Source of the DNA: Aldrovandia affinis
Lineage: Eukaryota > Chordata > Actinopteri > Notacanthiformes > Halosauridae
Direction: 5' to 3'
Length of the DNA: 64,000 bases
Assembly (NCBI GenBank): GCA_029706075.1
Contig: JAINUG010000109.1
Span: forward strand, 2,369,501-2,433,500
Shown here: positions 11,330-22,706 of the stretch, in pieces
Layout of the letters: each line of letters starts with the position of its first letter
How positions within the stretch are numbered: the first letter of the stretch is position 1
Program-made: the position numbers and the translations under genes
Notes under the pieces: model-generated
Database searches by the model: none
Seen by the model: only the letters and a program-made list of their open reading frames with translations
What the model was told of the DNA's origin: nothing

Positions 11330-11765
11330 ACAAGCTGCTTCTGAAATTTATTGAATTGTGAAATGGGAGACTTAGAGCGACTTAGACTGAGGGAGGAAAG
11401 GGGGAATCTTCTTGATATCTCCTTTCCTTTGCAATGATACAATACCTATATGTTTTCAGCAGGAAGCTCTGCTTCTGCTTTTGTAAGCCAGGATGTAAAG
11501 ATATATGATGGAGATGCCAGCGCCTCAATTGAACATCTGTGAAAGAAGCTAGAAATGTGGACTGTTTATCTAAATGAGAAATGCAAGGTCACCACTTCCA
11601 AGCTTGTTACAATCAGACACTGTCTGTACAGGTCTGTACATTACCACAGAATTTATGTTTTTAATATTTTTACCATGCATTGCCAGATATAAACAGAGGC
11701 TATTCACTGCAATGATTTGCACTCATTCTGCATGAAAATGTTCCTCAGGTTTACACTTATATTAC
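11330..11765. other. unassigned DNA
   Basis: No supported gene or repeat terminus. Confidence 0.4.
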
Positions 11766-11835
11766 GTACATTTACATTTAGTCATATATAAGAAGCTCTT
11801 ATGCAGAGTGACTTACAAAGTTCATACAAAAAGGT
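11766..11835 (-). repeat. L2/SINE 3' tail fragment
   Basis: A degenerate minus-strand copy of the recurrent tail (AAGCTCTTATGCAGAGTGAC in plus orientation), preceded by TACATTTACATTTAG terminal repeats. Confidence 0.6.
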
Positions 11836-11839
11836 TAGA

Positions 11840-12400
11840 CACAGAGAAGTAACGATACTGAGTTATTAGAGTCACAACCAATATTAAATATCATTAGGTA
11901 AGCTTACAACTTCACACTAAGTTCCATAGTTGGTGCAATAGGGGGTTTGAGGATACAGTATAGTGCTATAAGTTGCACAATGGATTTGAAAGTATAGTGC
12001 TAAATGTAGCATAAGTAGGGGGTATTCAACCCAGAATACATGCTCAGAATTCAGGAAATAATTTGATCTACTGTGATCCATTTTCTTTTCTTGCTTTTTG
12101 CTTTTTTTGTAATGAGTACAAGCCAAGCACTCAATGAAATTATACTTTTTTTGTGTGACTCTGGCTGGTTTTTGGTAAGTTAAACCTTCAGTTTTTTCCC
12201 TCACTTTAGAAACCCCTTCTGTGATGTCATAATCAACCACATGAACACACTGGATTGTGTGCTATGAGTTATTACTGTAACTCATTCTGCCATTTCAGAA
12301 TCACATTTTGCTGGACACTAGTGACAGGCTTCAGGAAACAAACAATGGGTGGAGCTATCATAACCCTATCATTGACTTTAACCAATCCTGTTTTTTCTGT
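11840..12400. other. unassigned DNA
   Basis: No supported gene. An open frame on the minus strand at 11,917-12,240 has no recognisable motif. Confidence 0.4.
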
Positions 12401-12404
12401 GCTG

Positions 12405-12535
12405 TCAGTGTAGTATCGTGGTAGGAAATTGGGCTTGCAAATTCAGAGGTTGCAGGTTTGATTCTGAGCTGGGGAATTTACATTTTACATTGACATTTTA
12501 GTCATTTAGCAGATGCTCTTATCCAGAGGGACAGA
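12405..12535. mobile_element. SINE head (+) joined to an inverted L2-type tail (-)
   Basis: A plus-strand tRNA-like head (GTGTAGTATCGTGGTAGG, box B GGTTTGATTCT at 12,455-12,465) is followed within 15 bp by ACATTTTAGTCATTTAGCAG, the L2/SINE tail in the opposite orientation. A normal SINE has head and tail on the same strand, so this is a rearranged or doubly inserted pair. Confidence 0.6.
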
Positions 12536-13640
12536 GTATTGCAATTGTATCCTTGCAGTTCAATATGATTGCATTTGGGCTATTCCGGAAAACAGACTTG
12601 GGTGTGAGGTGTTTGCAGGGGAAGTGATCCCAAATCAGTTCTGTGGATCACTCTCCGCATGTACATCATATTCTACCACCATATCCTGAAGTGCTGTTAT
12701 CTGGGGTTTTTGGCAGGAGAACTGATCCAATTGTAGTACTGCTAATGCTGTGAAATGCTGTGCTCTACCTACTCATCCACACAGAACCACACACTATTCT
12801 TCCACCGTGCAGCTATCTGCCTCTCTGGGAGGCAGGGGCCCTACTCTCCTTTGTCTCTCTTTGTCTTGCACAAAATCAGCACAAAACACAAAACATATAT
12901 ATAATTTAGAACAGCTACTTCTACTGGTTATATTTGAGCCTTATTTAATAAATGCATTCTTCTACCTTTGATTTTTTTCTTTATTTTTTATAAAATAAAA
13001 ATTGCAATCAGCTGTTCATAATTCAATGCAGTTTAGGGGTGGAAATTAGTTTAACATTTTTTTTTTTTTATTTTTTTATTTGCATGAATTAAAATAAAAT
13101 AGAAAAATGATACATGAATAATCATAATAGGCAGGAAAGTGTGCTTTGTACAGTTCTGCATAATGTAATACGATATGGAAAAAAAGGAAAAAATAATGAT
13201 TGATGGGTGGAGAAAACACAAATGCCTCTGGGAAAATGCCCAGGGAGCTTCTGGGTCTAATCATATCTATTTTCTGCCAACTCCCATTGTGAAATAATCC
13301 ATGATTGACTTTATGAGATATAGCTAAGGACACGCCATTCACAAACACAAAACCAAAGAAAACTCTCGGGAGTCACTTTAAATGTGGTGTGCAATCTGTC
13401 TGACCATGTGGTGAGTATTTTAAACCCACTCATAACTGAAACCCCTGAACACTGGGTTCAGATTCTTTACATTTGGTGAACTGGCAACAGGAACTCATGA
13501 TAAAAAAATAGTCTCCTATATGTAATCTCAGTTCATTACTGTATATTTTCTTTAGGAGGTGAAGAAAGGATGAAAATAACAAATAAACTAGTATCTGTGC
13601 TACAGAAAAGCAGTTTTGAGGTTCCAAAGTCATTATCATA
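12536..13640. other. unassigned AT-rich DNA
   Basis: T-rich runs near 13,058-13,080. No supported gene. Confidence 0.4.
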
Positions 13641-13642
13641 TG

Positions 13643-13885
13643 CAGGTGACAGCCAAAATAAAGGACACACATGAGTAAATTAAGGGTTTGGCAGCTCTGT
13701 TATGGTTTAGGTCCACTCAACCCCTTAGAGAGCAAGGCAAACTCTATGCATCAACAAAACACCAAATTATGGAATTTCTCATAAAAGGATGGTGTTGCAT
13801 CCCTCCAATAGAGTTTCAGACACATCTGAGAATCTATGCCAAGGTGCATTGAAGTTGTTCTGGTGGCTCGTGGTGGTCCAACACC
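13643..13885 (+). mobile_element. Tc1-like element fragment (same family as 7168-7690)
   Basis: It begins CAGGTGACAGCCAAAATAAA, a diverged copy of the family's terminal repeat. It then carries the transposase 3' region in the opposite orientation to the 7.2-kb copy: GAATTTCTCAT, CATCC, ACACATCTGAG and CCAAGGTGCAT line up with the complement of 7220-7335. The right inverted repeat is not seen, so the copy is deleted or truncated. Confidence 0.6.
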
Positions 13886-14349
13886 CTATTAAGACACTCT
13901 CCCATATCTCTTGTGTGTGAACACAATGTAAGGACCAGTGTGTTATGGTATCTATGTATGCACATGGTATAAAGACTAGTGTGTCAAGGTTTTCACCACC
14001 TCTGTCAAGAATCTGCAGTTCCTTTGTGATCCTCAAGGCGTCATTGTAGGCACATGACCAATTATACAATTAAGTGCCAATCTGAGTTTTGGTGCAAGGG
14101 TGCAAGTCTACAAATTGACGTTGTTTCAAAGAGGGGAGTTTTCTCTTATGGACAAGTTTTTACACCAAGTCATGAAAGAGGAAACAACACATTATCTGAC
14201 AACGATTAACTTCAACACCAAAATATAAAATATTGTGCTCCCTTAACTGAATTTTAAAAATCAAGGCATCCCATCAAAAACTATTTTGTTCCTTATATTT
14301 TTATTTTGCCTATTTGGTTGTCCAAAAAATATTTTCCTTTTGCTTTCAA

Positions 14350-14730
14350 TAGTTTTTATTTTTTTAATTATTTTTCCCCATTTTTCAGTATCCAATTCCC
14401 TCTCTCTTTTTTTCATGCCAATTATCCCCTCCCTCATATGAGAACTTGCTGCCGTAATCCAGCCAGTACTGATCGCTGCACTGCCTCCTTCGAGCCAGTG
14501 CCCACCTAAAGCTGAAGCCAGTCACCAACGCACGACCACTCATATATTCATATTCATATAGTCTTTCCTTCAGCTTTTATTCCTACCCCCAGGGGCGGAC
14601 AGCCAATTGCCACCCCCTAGTGGCACTCCCGGCCATCGGAGATCGAAACTGGCGCGATCAGTGGAATCGAACCCCAGTTACCGTGCCTAACGTTGAAATG
14701 CTTTTACCACTAGACCACGCAAGAGGCCCC
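14350..14730 (-). mobile_element. tRNA-derived SINE (unit 1)
   Basis: Reading from 14,730 on the minus strand: a tRNA-like head with A box TGGTCTAGTGGTAAAAG (complement of 14,701-14,717) and B box GGTTCGATTCC (complement of 14,663-14,673). A GC-richer body follows with GGCAATTGGCTGTCCGCCCC and AGTACTGGCTGGATTACGGC, ending in an A/T-rich tail. The A and B boxes are the internal RNA polymerase III promoter. It is a SINE, not a tRNA gene: the acceptor stem does not pair and a long unrelated body follows. Confidence 0.75.
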
Positions 14731-14884
14731 TTCGATTGTTTTTATAAGTTAAAAATATCCACTCACTAATTTCAACATATCAGTTTCTTTGCACCAGGAA
14801 GGGCATGATATGTCCTACAGAAGTGTCAATAGACATATTTTAACAATTGAAAGCTGTACCCCACTTACAAATCAATCAGTATGT

Positions 14885-14940
14885 TTATAAGAACATAAGA
14901 ACATAAGAATACATAATGAGGAGAACAGGCCATTCTGTGT
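14885..14940 (+). repeat. fragment of a GAACATAAGAA dispersed repeat
   Basis: GAACATAAGAACATAAGAAT followed by GAGGAGAACAGGCCATTC is the start of a dispersed fish repeat. A longer copy lies at 19,193; the duplicate is at 16,173-16,228. Confidence 0.55.
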
Positions 14941-15228
14941 GGGTGTGTTCAGTGCCAACTGCTGACTAGTATACTACACTGCAATACTCATTTGTGGTGA
15001 TTGAATGATTACTTGAGATCGGAATACATTGATTGCTTAAAAGTAGCTTCAGAAAGTCCTCAGTTGACCTCTTGGTGTTGGAGGACAGAACTGCAGGTTG
15101 CTGACAGAGGTGGTGAATAACGCATGCCCTTAGTTCAGTATCTATGTGCACACACGGTATAAGGACTCGTGTGTTATAGTGTCTATGTATGCAGATGGTA
15201 TAAGGATCAGTGCGTACAGTATCTATGT

Positions 15229-16530
15229 GTGTTATGGTATCTATGTATGCACATGGTATAAAGACTAGTGTGTCAAGGTTTTCACCACCTCTGTCAAGAA
15301 TCTGCAGTTCCTTTGTGATCCTCAAGGCGTCATTGTAGGCACATGACCAATTATACAATTAAGTGCCAATCTGAGTTTTGGTGCAAGGGTGCAAGTCTAC
15401 AAATTGACGTTGTTTCAAAGAGGGGAGTTTTCTCTTATGGACAAGTTTTTACACCAAGTCATGAAAGAGGAAACAACACATTATCTGACAACGATTAACT
15501 TCAACACAAAATATAAAATATTGTGCTCCCTTAACTGAATTTTAAAAATCAAGGCATCCCATCAAAAACTATTTTGTTCCTTATATTTTTATTTTGCCTA
15601 TTTGGTTGTCCAAAAAATATTTTCCTTTTGCTTTCAATAGTTTTTATTTTTTAAATTATTTTTCCCCATTTTTCAGTATCCAATTCCCTCTCTTTTTTCA
15701 TGCCAATTATCCCCTCCTCATATGAGAACTTGCTGCCGTAATCCAGCCAGTACTGATCGCTGCACTGCCTCCTTCGAGCCAGTGCCCACCTAAAGCTGAA
15801 GCCAGTCACCAACGCACGACCACTCATATATTCATATTCATATAGTCTTTCCTTCAGCTTTTATTCCTACCCCCAGGGGCGGACAGCCAATTGCCGCCCT
15901 CAGTGGCACTCCCGGCCATCGGAGATCGAAACTGGCGCGATCAGTGGAATCGAACCCCAGTTACCGTGCCTAACGTTGAAATGCTTTACCACTAGACCAC
16001 GCAAGAGGCCCCTTCGATTGTTTTTACGTTTGAAGTTTAAAAATATCCACTCACTAATTTCAACATATCAGTTTCTTTGCACCAGGAAGGGCATGATATG
16101 TCCTACAGAAGTGTCAATAGACATATTTTAACAATTGAAAGCTGTACCCCACTTACAAATCAATCAGTATGTTTATAAGAACATAAGAACATAAGAATAC
16201 ATAATGAGGAGAACAGGCCATTCTGTGTGGGTGTGTTCAGTGCCAACTGCTGACTAGTATACTACACTGCAATACTCATTTGTGGTGATTGAATGATTAC
16301 TTGAGATCGGAATACATTGATTGCTTAAAAAGTAGCTTCAGAAAGTCCTCAGTTGACCTCTTGGTGTTGGAGGACAGAACTGCAGGTTGCTGACAGAGGT
16401 GGTGAATAACGCATGCCCTTAGTTCAGTATCTATGTGCACACACGGTATAAGGACTCGTGTGTTATAGTGTCTATGTATGCAGATGGTATAAGGATCAGT
16501 GCGTACAGTATCTATGTGTGCGTTATGGTA
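15229..16530. repeat. tandem duplication, unit 2
   Basis: Second copy, ending near 16,530 where the sequence leaves the minisatellite into unique DNA. It differs from unit 1 by a handful of small changes: a shorter CT/T run near 15,695, GCCGCCCTC in place of GCCACCCCCTA near 15,894, an extra ACGTTTGAAG near 16,026, one A more in an A run near 16,327. The low divergence points to a recent event or an assembly artefact. Confidence 0.95.
15638..16012 (-). mobile_element. tRNA-derived SINE (unit 2)
   Basis: The duplicated copy of the SINE at 14,350-14,730, with A box at 15,984-15,999 and B box at 15,946-15,956 (complement). It has lost a T in the A box spacing (CTTTACC against CTTTTACC). Confidence 0.75.
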
Positions 16531-17480
16531 TCTGTCAGAGAAAACACAGTTATCATTCAGTGACTCCCTTGTGAGAGTTTGCAAGCTGAGTGACATAGCT
16601 TCATCTTTAAGAAGTCAACTTTATCATTAGGCAAGGGAATAAACTTCCTGTCAGATAAAGCTATCTCACATTAGCCTGACTGCAAAGCAGTCTCAGCAGG
16701 GAAAAAACATTTATTGCTTCCTTTTACAAGGATGTCGCAACCTTGGAGAGGCGATGGATCATTACTCATGTTGTGCTGTATCACAAATGTCTTCCACAAG
16801 ACAAGTTTTAAACTCAAATGGTTAGCCTCAAGGCATCTGCTCTGTGGTCGTTATGACTAAATAATGTCTGTTATCAACATATTGTACTTGTTGCTTACAC
16901 AATATATCAACTAAGAAGGCCAAATAGAGCTTTTTCGGGAATTCTTATTGTGTTCTGTGGTTGGTGGATTACTTACAGGAAGCATTCGTTTCGATTGCTA
17001 AACTCCTTAAGGTCTAGCAAGAACTTTTGTGCATAAACATTCTAAATCTCCGACCGGGGCCTTAAATAGGTAAACATGTCTAAGAACATTCGCGTGTCGA
17101 GAAACAAACGTGGCACCAACCCTTTATTTATTGAAAAGCAGGATTAATCAATCACAGCATATTTACCCCGACCGCGCGAGTGCATTATGAATCAGGCTAA
17201 GCCGCCAGGCTGCATATAAACATGGGCCTCCAGTGCGTCACTCTATTGATTTGACCCTGACGGGGGTGGGTGTGGGGGAAGGCAGATAAGATTTCGTCCA
17301 CTTGGGAACCCAACTCACAGACTCACATCAAGAGCCATTTGCCCCTCGAACCAGCAACATCTAAGTTCACTGAGAGTGCTCAGTCGGTGTCAAATCGGTC
17401 TTAAAAACACCAGATATAGGCCAGGATTCAAGATTCTTCACTAAACTGAATGTATCATTCAATTTTTTGAGGCTTCCTTT
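16531..17480. other. low-repeat DNA, possible conserved non-coding block
   Basis: Mixed composition without transposon signatures. Homeodomain/PBX-like words (GGATTAATCAATCAC near 17,142), a GATA-type word (GCAGATAAGATTT near 17,281) and balanced base use make it a candidate for regulatory DNA. No coding frame is supported. Confidence 0.3.
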
Positions 17481-19190
17481 TTTCTTATTTCTTCTTTTTT
17501 TCCGGAGCCTTCCAAATCAATTTGAGGCGGGAGTGGTATTGACTCAGGTGAGCAGCCGGGTAGGGAGTCTGCTGTGGGGGACTGTGAGCAGACAGTGTGT
17601 GGGACACATGGGGGGTGAGGGGAAGGGGGGGAGTGGTTGCGTGGATCGCTAATGCACGTTTTCTCTCCAGACTGGGCCAGTGCTGCCGCCTGGTCATTGA
17701 TTATCTCATTCTGTGGAGCCAGGAGCCAGGCTGATGTCTGTGTGCTGAAGAAAGGAGGGCACTCTGGTTGGGACAGGTATCCCCCCCACCCCCAGCTCTT
17801 AAGAGATTAAGGATGTTTGCCCCTCACTGTCCCTGGCATCCCCACACCCACCCCCAAGTGCCCCAGGACCACCATTGTACCCCAAGAACACCCCTAGTAC
17901 CTGAATCAGAGGCCTCTCGTCCCAAAGCAGGAGCAGCTAGAGCAATGCCCACAGTCTCATGAAAATGTCACCCAATACAAATCAAATCGATTTTAATCCT
18001 CTCTCTTTTAAAGCAGCATTTTATGTTTTCTTTGGTTTCGGTCACCAGTTCCCTGTAACCAGACCCCACAAAAGAAAAATCCCACCACTGGACTTTTTTT
18101 GTGTGTGCCAGGGCGGAAATCCTGACAAACAGACAAAAAAAAGATTTCACCCTTTGGTGTAAATGAATAAACTCTCGTATCTTCGTATCGTATCACAAGG
18201 AAGAATGGGTGTGTTTTGATTTGCTGCAGTATAATCGGAAGTGATTACTTAGATGTAGACCAAGCTTACCAGTTGAAAGGTGCCTGTGTTTTTTCGGGAG
18301 GGTTTCTTTCACACATAGTGTAATGCTCTTTTCTGTGTCTGCACAAAAGTAATGTGGTCTTTTTCTACAATGAGCTGCAAGCCTTAACAGGCACCCTCCC
18401 TTGTCTCTTGGGAAAAATAAACATGATGGGGTCTGCACTCCTGTGCAGACCTCAAATAATTATATTTAATATAAATGTGTGCACATGCAAAAGTATATGA
18501 GCCCTGGCAGAAAGCACGGGATTAACAAACTGGTTTGTGTTGGAAATCTGCAGTGCTCCCCCAAAGTGTTATTGTCTACTTCCAGAATGTTAAATCATTT
18601 CACCGAAAAGGTAAAGGTACTGACATGCGGTGGTCTTTTGTGTGATGTCATTGAGGTCTGGTGCTTCTTAATCCACACCTGGCCTTAATCCTATTTTTAG
18701 AGTTCGTAAATAAAGGATTTTGAGGGTACATGTGCAATTTTCTGTTCTCTCAAATGTTAGAACCTTATGTATTCTGTGGTAGGCTTGCAATTAAAAGTGC
18801 CTTTAGAATACAACCCACCCCCACACTAAATCGACAAGAGACATAATGGAGCTTTTATGAAAATTGATTATTTTTTAAATGACTTGCCACAACAGCTAAA
18901 GTACAGTATCTTAAGTGCTATGAAGTGTCTTCCAAACCCTGCATATTGCAGGTATTGTATTGTATAGGTCTCAATACCTGCAAAGCAAGCTAAATAAAGT
19001 CCCCCCCGTGGACTCCTTACTTTCTAAAGCCACTATAAGGATGTGAGCAGTAAGTGTGCTCAAATAGTGACATGATGCTCTGTCCAGGTTCTGGGCAAAA
19101 GTCTACAGATGCAAACCACTGCCAAATAATACTTATTTACAGACATAGAGAACAGGGTTGCAGTTTGCCATACAGCCCTGACCACTTAAT
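17481..19190. other. unassigned DNA
   Basis: C-rich at 17,780-17,900. Short frames are unlike proteins. No gene supported. Confidence 0.4.
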
Positions 19191-19415
19191 TTCGGAACAT
19201 ATGAATACATGAGGATGAAGACAGGCTGCTCAGCCCATCTAGGCTCGTCATTTCCTAGTCTAAAGAATATCCAGTATTCCATCAAGCAGTTAGTGGGATG
19301 TAGTGTTAATGTAAAAGATGTAGGCATAACTTTCACCTTTCATACCAGGTACCAATTTAGTTTCCCTTCTTTGTACTTTTTCAAGTACATCTTCCTTGTA
19401 CTGTGTGGAGTCCAG

Positions 19416-20744
19416 GGCCCGTATTCACAAAGCATTTTATCTTACCACTAGGAGTATTTCTAAATCGCACTAAAACCTTTTAGTAAGGAGTCCCACCTTA
19501 AAACCTATTCACAAAGCTGCAAAGACAAACTCATACTAAGGAATTCCTAGAATTTTCAAGCTAAGAGTGAGGGCGGGGTTAACATCATTGCTATGGATGA
19601 CGTTGTTTCTCATGAACGAGCTTACTCAGAATGCCCACAGCGATTGGCTGATATAGGGGATGGGTCTCTGCCCGCAATTTCAACCTAGCAAATAAATGAT
19701 ATGCTAGCTACTGTAAATGGGTATGTAGGCCTACCTGTTCCTGTATTCTAGTGGTGTAACAGATCGCAGTTGATCCGTGATCCGTACGGATCAACCCCAC
19801 GGTTCGGCACGCATATGATCCGCGGATTAATAGCTAAATTGAACCATCATAGAGAAATACAGTTTTTCTGCCGCTGTTACGTTTTAAAGTAACAATTCCC
19901 TAAATCTCAATGCAGAGTTACAGTGAAGAGATTTTCATACTAAATGCCTTTCTGGGAGGCAGGTTTTTAGAAACGCGACCGAATTAAATAAAATGTAAAC
20001 ATTAGCGATCTTTTAATTTTTTATTAAATTAATTCAGGCATAAGACCACCCTAGTTAAATCGCCTAAGGCGTACTGAATCTAAACATTTATTTTGTGAAA
20101 TTTTCGAATAAAGATTTAGTGAAATAACTTAAATTGAAAAACTGAAATGATCATTCATTCAATTCCTTGAGAATCGTTCCTGGTCATTTTTGGTGGAAAC
20201 GTGCCTTTGGTCCCCGTTATTTTATTTTTTTGCTGATCCGACAAATAATCCGATGCACCCATATTATATTCTAATAAAGATTCTAAAATACAAATGTAGG
20301 CTACGTGTCACTGATTTAACATAAAACCAAGAATACTGACTAGTCAATTGGTTACATGTCTGCATCTCGTTAACAATCAGCAGGTATCTATATATAATAT
20401 TATATATATAATACCCTCGCGATTGAGGCGGTACCTTTTTATGAGCTCTGTATCATTCAATATCTCCAGTGTTGACGCGATTGCGACAGCAATTGCCGGC
20501 AGCAGCAGATTTTCGGATCGCTGTCAGTAGGTCTTTAGCGACTTAGAAGTCCTCTTGGCTGCTTCTAACTTCTCCTGGACTTAGGAGCTGTTTTTAGCTC
20601 TCAAACCCTTTGTGAAATACTCTTATCCCAAACATTTAGGAGTCCTACATTTATGAGTGACACGCCCATTATTTTTCGGAGTTGCTCCTAAATTGCGGAG
20701 TTACGACCAACTTTTACCCTTAAAATGCTTTGTGAATACGGGCC
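19416..20744. mobile_element. PIF/Harbinger-like non-autonomous element
   Basis: Perfect terminal inverted repeats of at least 24 bp start GGCCCGTATTCACAAAGCA at 19,416 and end with its complement at 20,744. A 3-bp duplication CAG flanks it (19,413-19,415 and 20,745-20,747), as in Harbinger superfamily elements that use CWG/TWA sites. Subterminal copies of CTATTCACAAAGC and CTTTGTGAAATAC lie inside both ends. No transposase frame is present. A second element is nested at 19,749-20,263. Confidence 0.85.
19749..20263. mobile_element. hAT-like non-autonomous element nested in the Harbinger-like one
   Basis: The ends TAGTGGTGTAACAGATC and the complement of ATAATCCGATGCACCCATA are imperfect inverted repeats. 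The 8-bp flanks CTGTATTC and TTATATTC match at six positions, fitting a hAT target duplication. The left part contains GATCCG/CGGATC palindromic words. Boundaries are tentative. Confidence 0.5.
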
Positions 20745-20830
20745 CAGAACTGCACACAATACTCTTAATGAGGTCTGACAAAGGTATTATATAACACTAC
20801 ATATACACTACAAGTCCAACATTCCAGTGC

Positions 20831-21249
20831 ATTTTGTGAGGGGAGCAGAACAATCTGTGTGGGGTTAGTGGGATGGAAACTGTCACAATCTCTCTCGCCA
20901 TCTTTCCCTCTCTCCGTCAAACAACGTCCACTCTAACTCATAGACTCACTACCCCTCACAATGCTGAATTTGACAGGAATTTCAAGTTTTAAACTTGAAA
21001 AATACTTTTTTTTAAGTACAATGAGTTCTTTAAAGAGCTTCAAACATAATAAAGGTTGGACAGGAACAGGCACTCATTCACAAATTTCAGTGTGATTGTT
21101 TCTTTACTTGTGTGTTTCCATGCAACCAAGCACACAACCCGGGGCATGAGTAATGATGAGGTAACACTGTAACGTGGCTATGTTTTTACTGTATTATTTG
21201 CCCTTTATCTGGAGCTGTAAGGTAAAGTACAACCTGACAATAATGTGCA
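20831..21249. other. unassigned DNA
   Basis: No supported gene or repeat terminus. Confidence 0.4.
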
Positions 21250-21659
21250 ATGTTTGAGGAAGAAGAACAGGCCTCTATCACAGGTCATACCAGTGCAGTG
21301 ATGGGGACAATGTACTATGGGAGATGCCATCTTTCGGATGAGATGTTACCCCAAAGTCCTGATTCAGTATGGTCATTAACCCTATAACTGTCACCGGCCT
21401 GCCCTCAGTACATCTACATCACATAGCACATTCCCCTTTAAATATCTTGGTTAAATGTAGCAAAAATATTGACATGTGTTATATGCATGGATTGGATGGA
21501 ATCTCTTCTTTTCAACAATGCATGCCAAGTCAACTGCGAAATCTCAGGGGAAAAAAAATAAAAATAAAAAAGCAAAATATATCACATCATCAATATGACA
21601 TAGATCATTGATAATGTGGGCATCCTTATCACTGTAAGGTATAACAAACAATAGTAGTG

Positions 21660-22337
21660 ACCTTTTTGTCACAAGAGCAAGCCAAATCGAGAGAGTTCCA
21701 ATGTTTTCTATGCGCTTCGTATCACCAACAAGAGCAAAGATGTAATTCTCCTGGGTCTACGAGATATGTATGTTTCACAAAGTTTTGTATCCTTGTGATG
21801 GTAACATTTCACAAAAAAATAAGCCCACACCTGTCATTCTCCAATAATTATTGGCCAAACAGCCCCCCATGAATGGAAACCAGCGCCACCAGTAATATGA
21901 TCACGTGAAGATCCAGGGGCATAATTGATACTACTTCCCTCCATACATGCTGAAGCTTGTCTATGGTTCTAGCTAATTGGTTATCCTTTACAACAATATA
22001 AGGTTTCCTTTGGTTTGCATTTACTATCATACATACTATGCACACACTGTGATGCTAATGAAGACGCACGCGGTTGAAGAGACTGCACAGAATTCAAAGT
22101 TTTGGAAAACTCTTTATACTTTTCTTTTAGTTTATTTGCATTTATTATTTGGTTTTACAATACCAAAGGCCCAAAAGAAGACCCATTTCGATGGCCAGAA
22201 TCCCGTTTACAACCAGTGAGTATCTACCAATCAGCTAGTAGGCGGAAGTGCCGGCTCTGCCACCAGAAGACACTTATCACATGTTCTGTGTCGGAGACTG
22301 CTTCAATGACTGGCACAACCAAAATAACCTATAGCTT
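21660..22337 (+). pseudogene. piggyBac-like transposase, C-terminal remnant
   Basis: The clearest part is the Cys/His-rich C-terminus: RRKCRLCHQKTLITC near 22,230-22,280, then, one frame over, CVGDCFNDWHNQNNL and a stop at about 22,334. This follows the C-x2-C...C-x2-C type zinc-binding tail of piggyBac transposases. Upstream, NSKFWKTLYTFLLVYLHLLFG (22,096-22,160) resembles the conserved KWW-like helix that precedes the tail. Several frameshifts and stops break the gene, and the catalytic Asp residues are not recognisable. The family match is by motif only. Confidence 0.55.
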
Positions 22338-22706
22338 TTCCTGTGTTGCCTGACTAAAGAACACTAACTGACACTGTAAATAGTTTTGTGCAATGAGGGC
22401 AGACAATTACCAGAAGCGCAATTTTGTCTTGGCTAAACAAATTTGCTATATTATTTATATTGGTGCAATATGTTACATTTACATTTTAAGCATTTAGCAG
22501 ACGTTCTTATCCAGAGCAACTTACAAGATATGCATTAATACATGGTATGATCAATCATTGTTTGCGCAAGAGATCAGTGCAGTAATACAACAATAGACAT
22601 CATTGTTGGCAGCTGCATACCATACCTGTAACACCAGGAAGGAAAAGGTTAGTGAATTTTTTTCATTTTTATAAAAAATTTTGGAGGAAGTTTTAAACAA
22701 GTATAA

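Larger units (their letters stand above)
13940..15228. repeat. tandem duplication, unit 1 (1,289 bp)
   Basis: Nearly identical to 15,229-16,530. Landmarks repeat at a constant offset: GTGTCAAGGTTTTCACCACC at 13,981 and 15,270 (1,289), GAACATAAGAACATAAGAAT at 14,891 and 16,179 (1,288), TAGTTCAGTATCTATGTGCA at 15,131 and 16,420 (1,289). The edges lie in a short minisatellite of GTATCTATGTRTGCACAYGG-TATAARGACTAGTGTG units. It holds a tRNA-derived SINE (14,350-14,730) and a GAACATAAG repeat fragment. Confidence 0.95.
19193..20830 (+). repeat. GAACATAAGAA-type dispersed repeat, split by an insertion
   Basis: The left part (19,193-19,415) begins GGAACATATGAATACATGAG and has GGCTGCTCAGCCCATCTAGG, AAGAATATCCAGTATTCCATC and CTTCTTTGTACTTTTTCAAG. 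The right part (20,745-20,830) resumes with AGAACTGCACACAATACTC and ATGAGGTCTGAC. Joined across the insertion the text reads as one repeat of the type seen in several ray-finned fishes, which fixes the insertion point of the element at 19,416-20,744. Confidence 0.6.
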
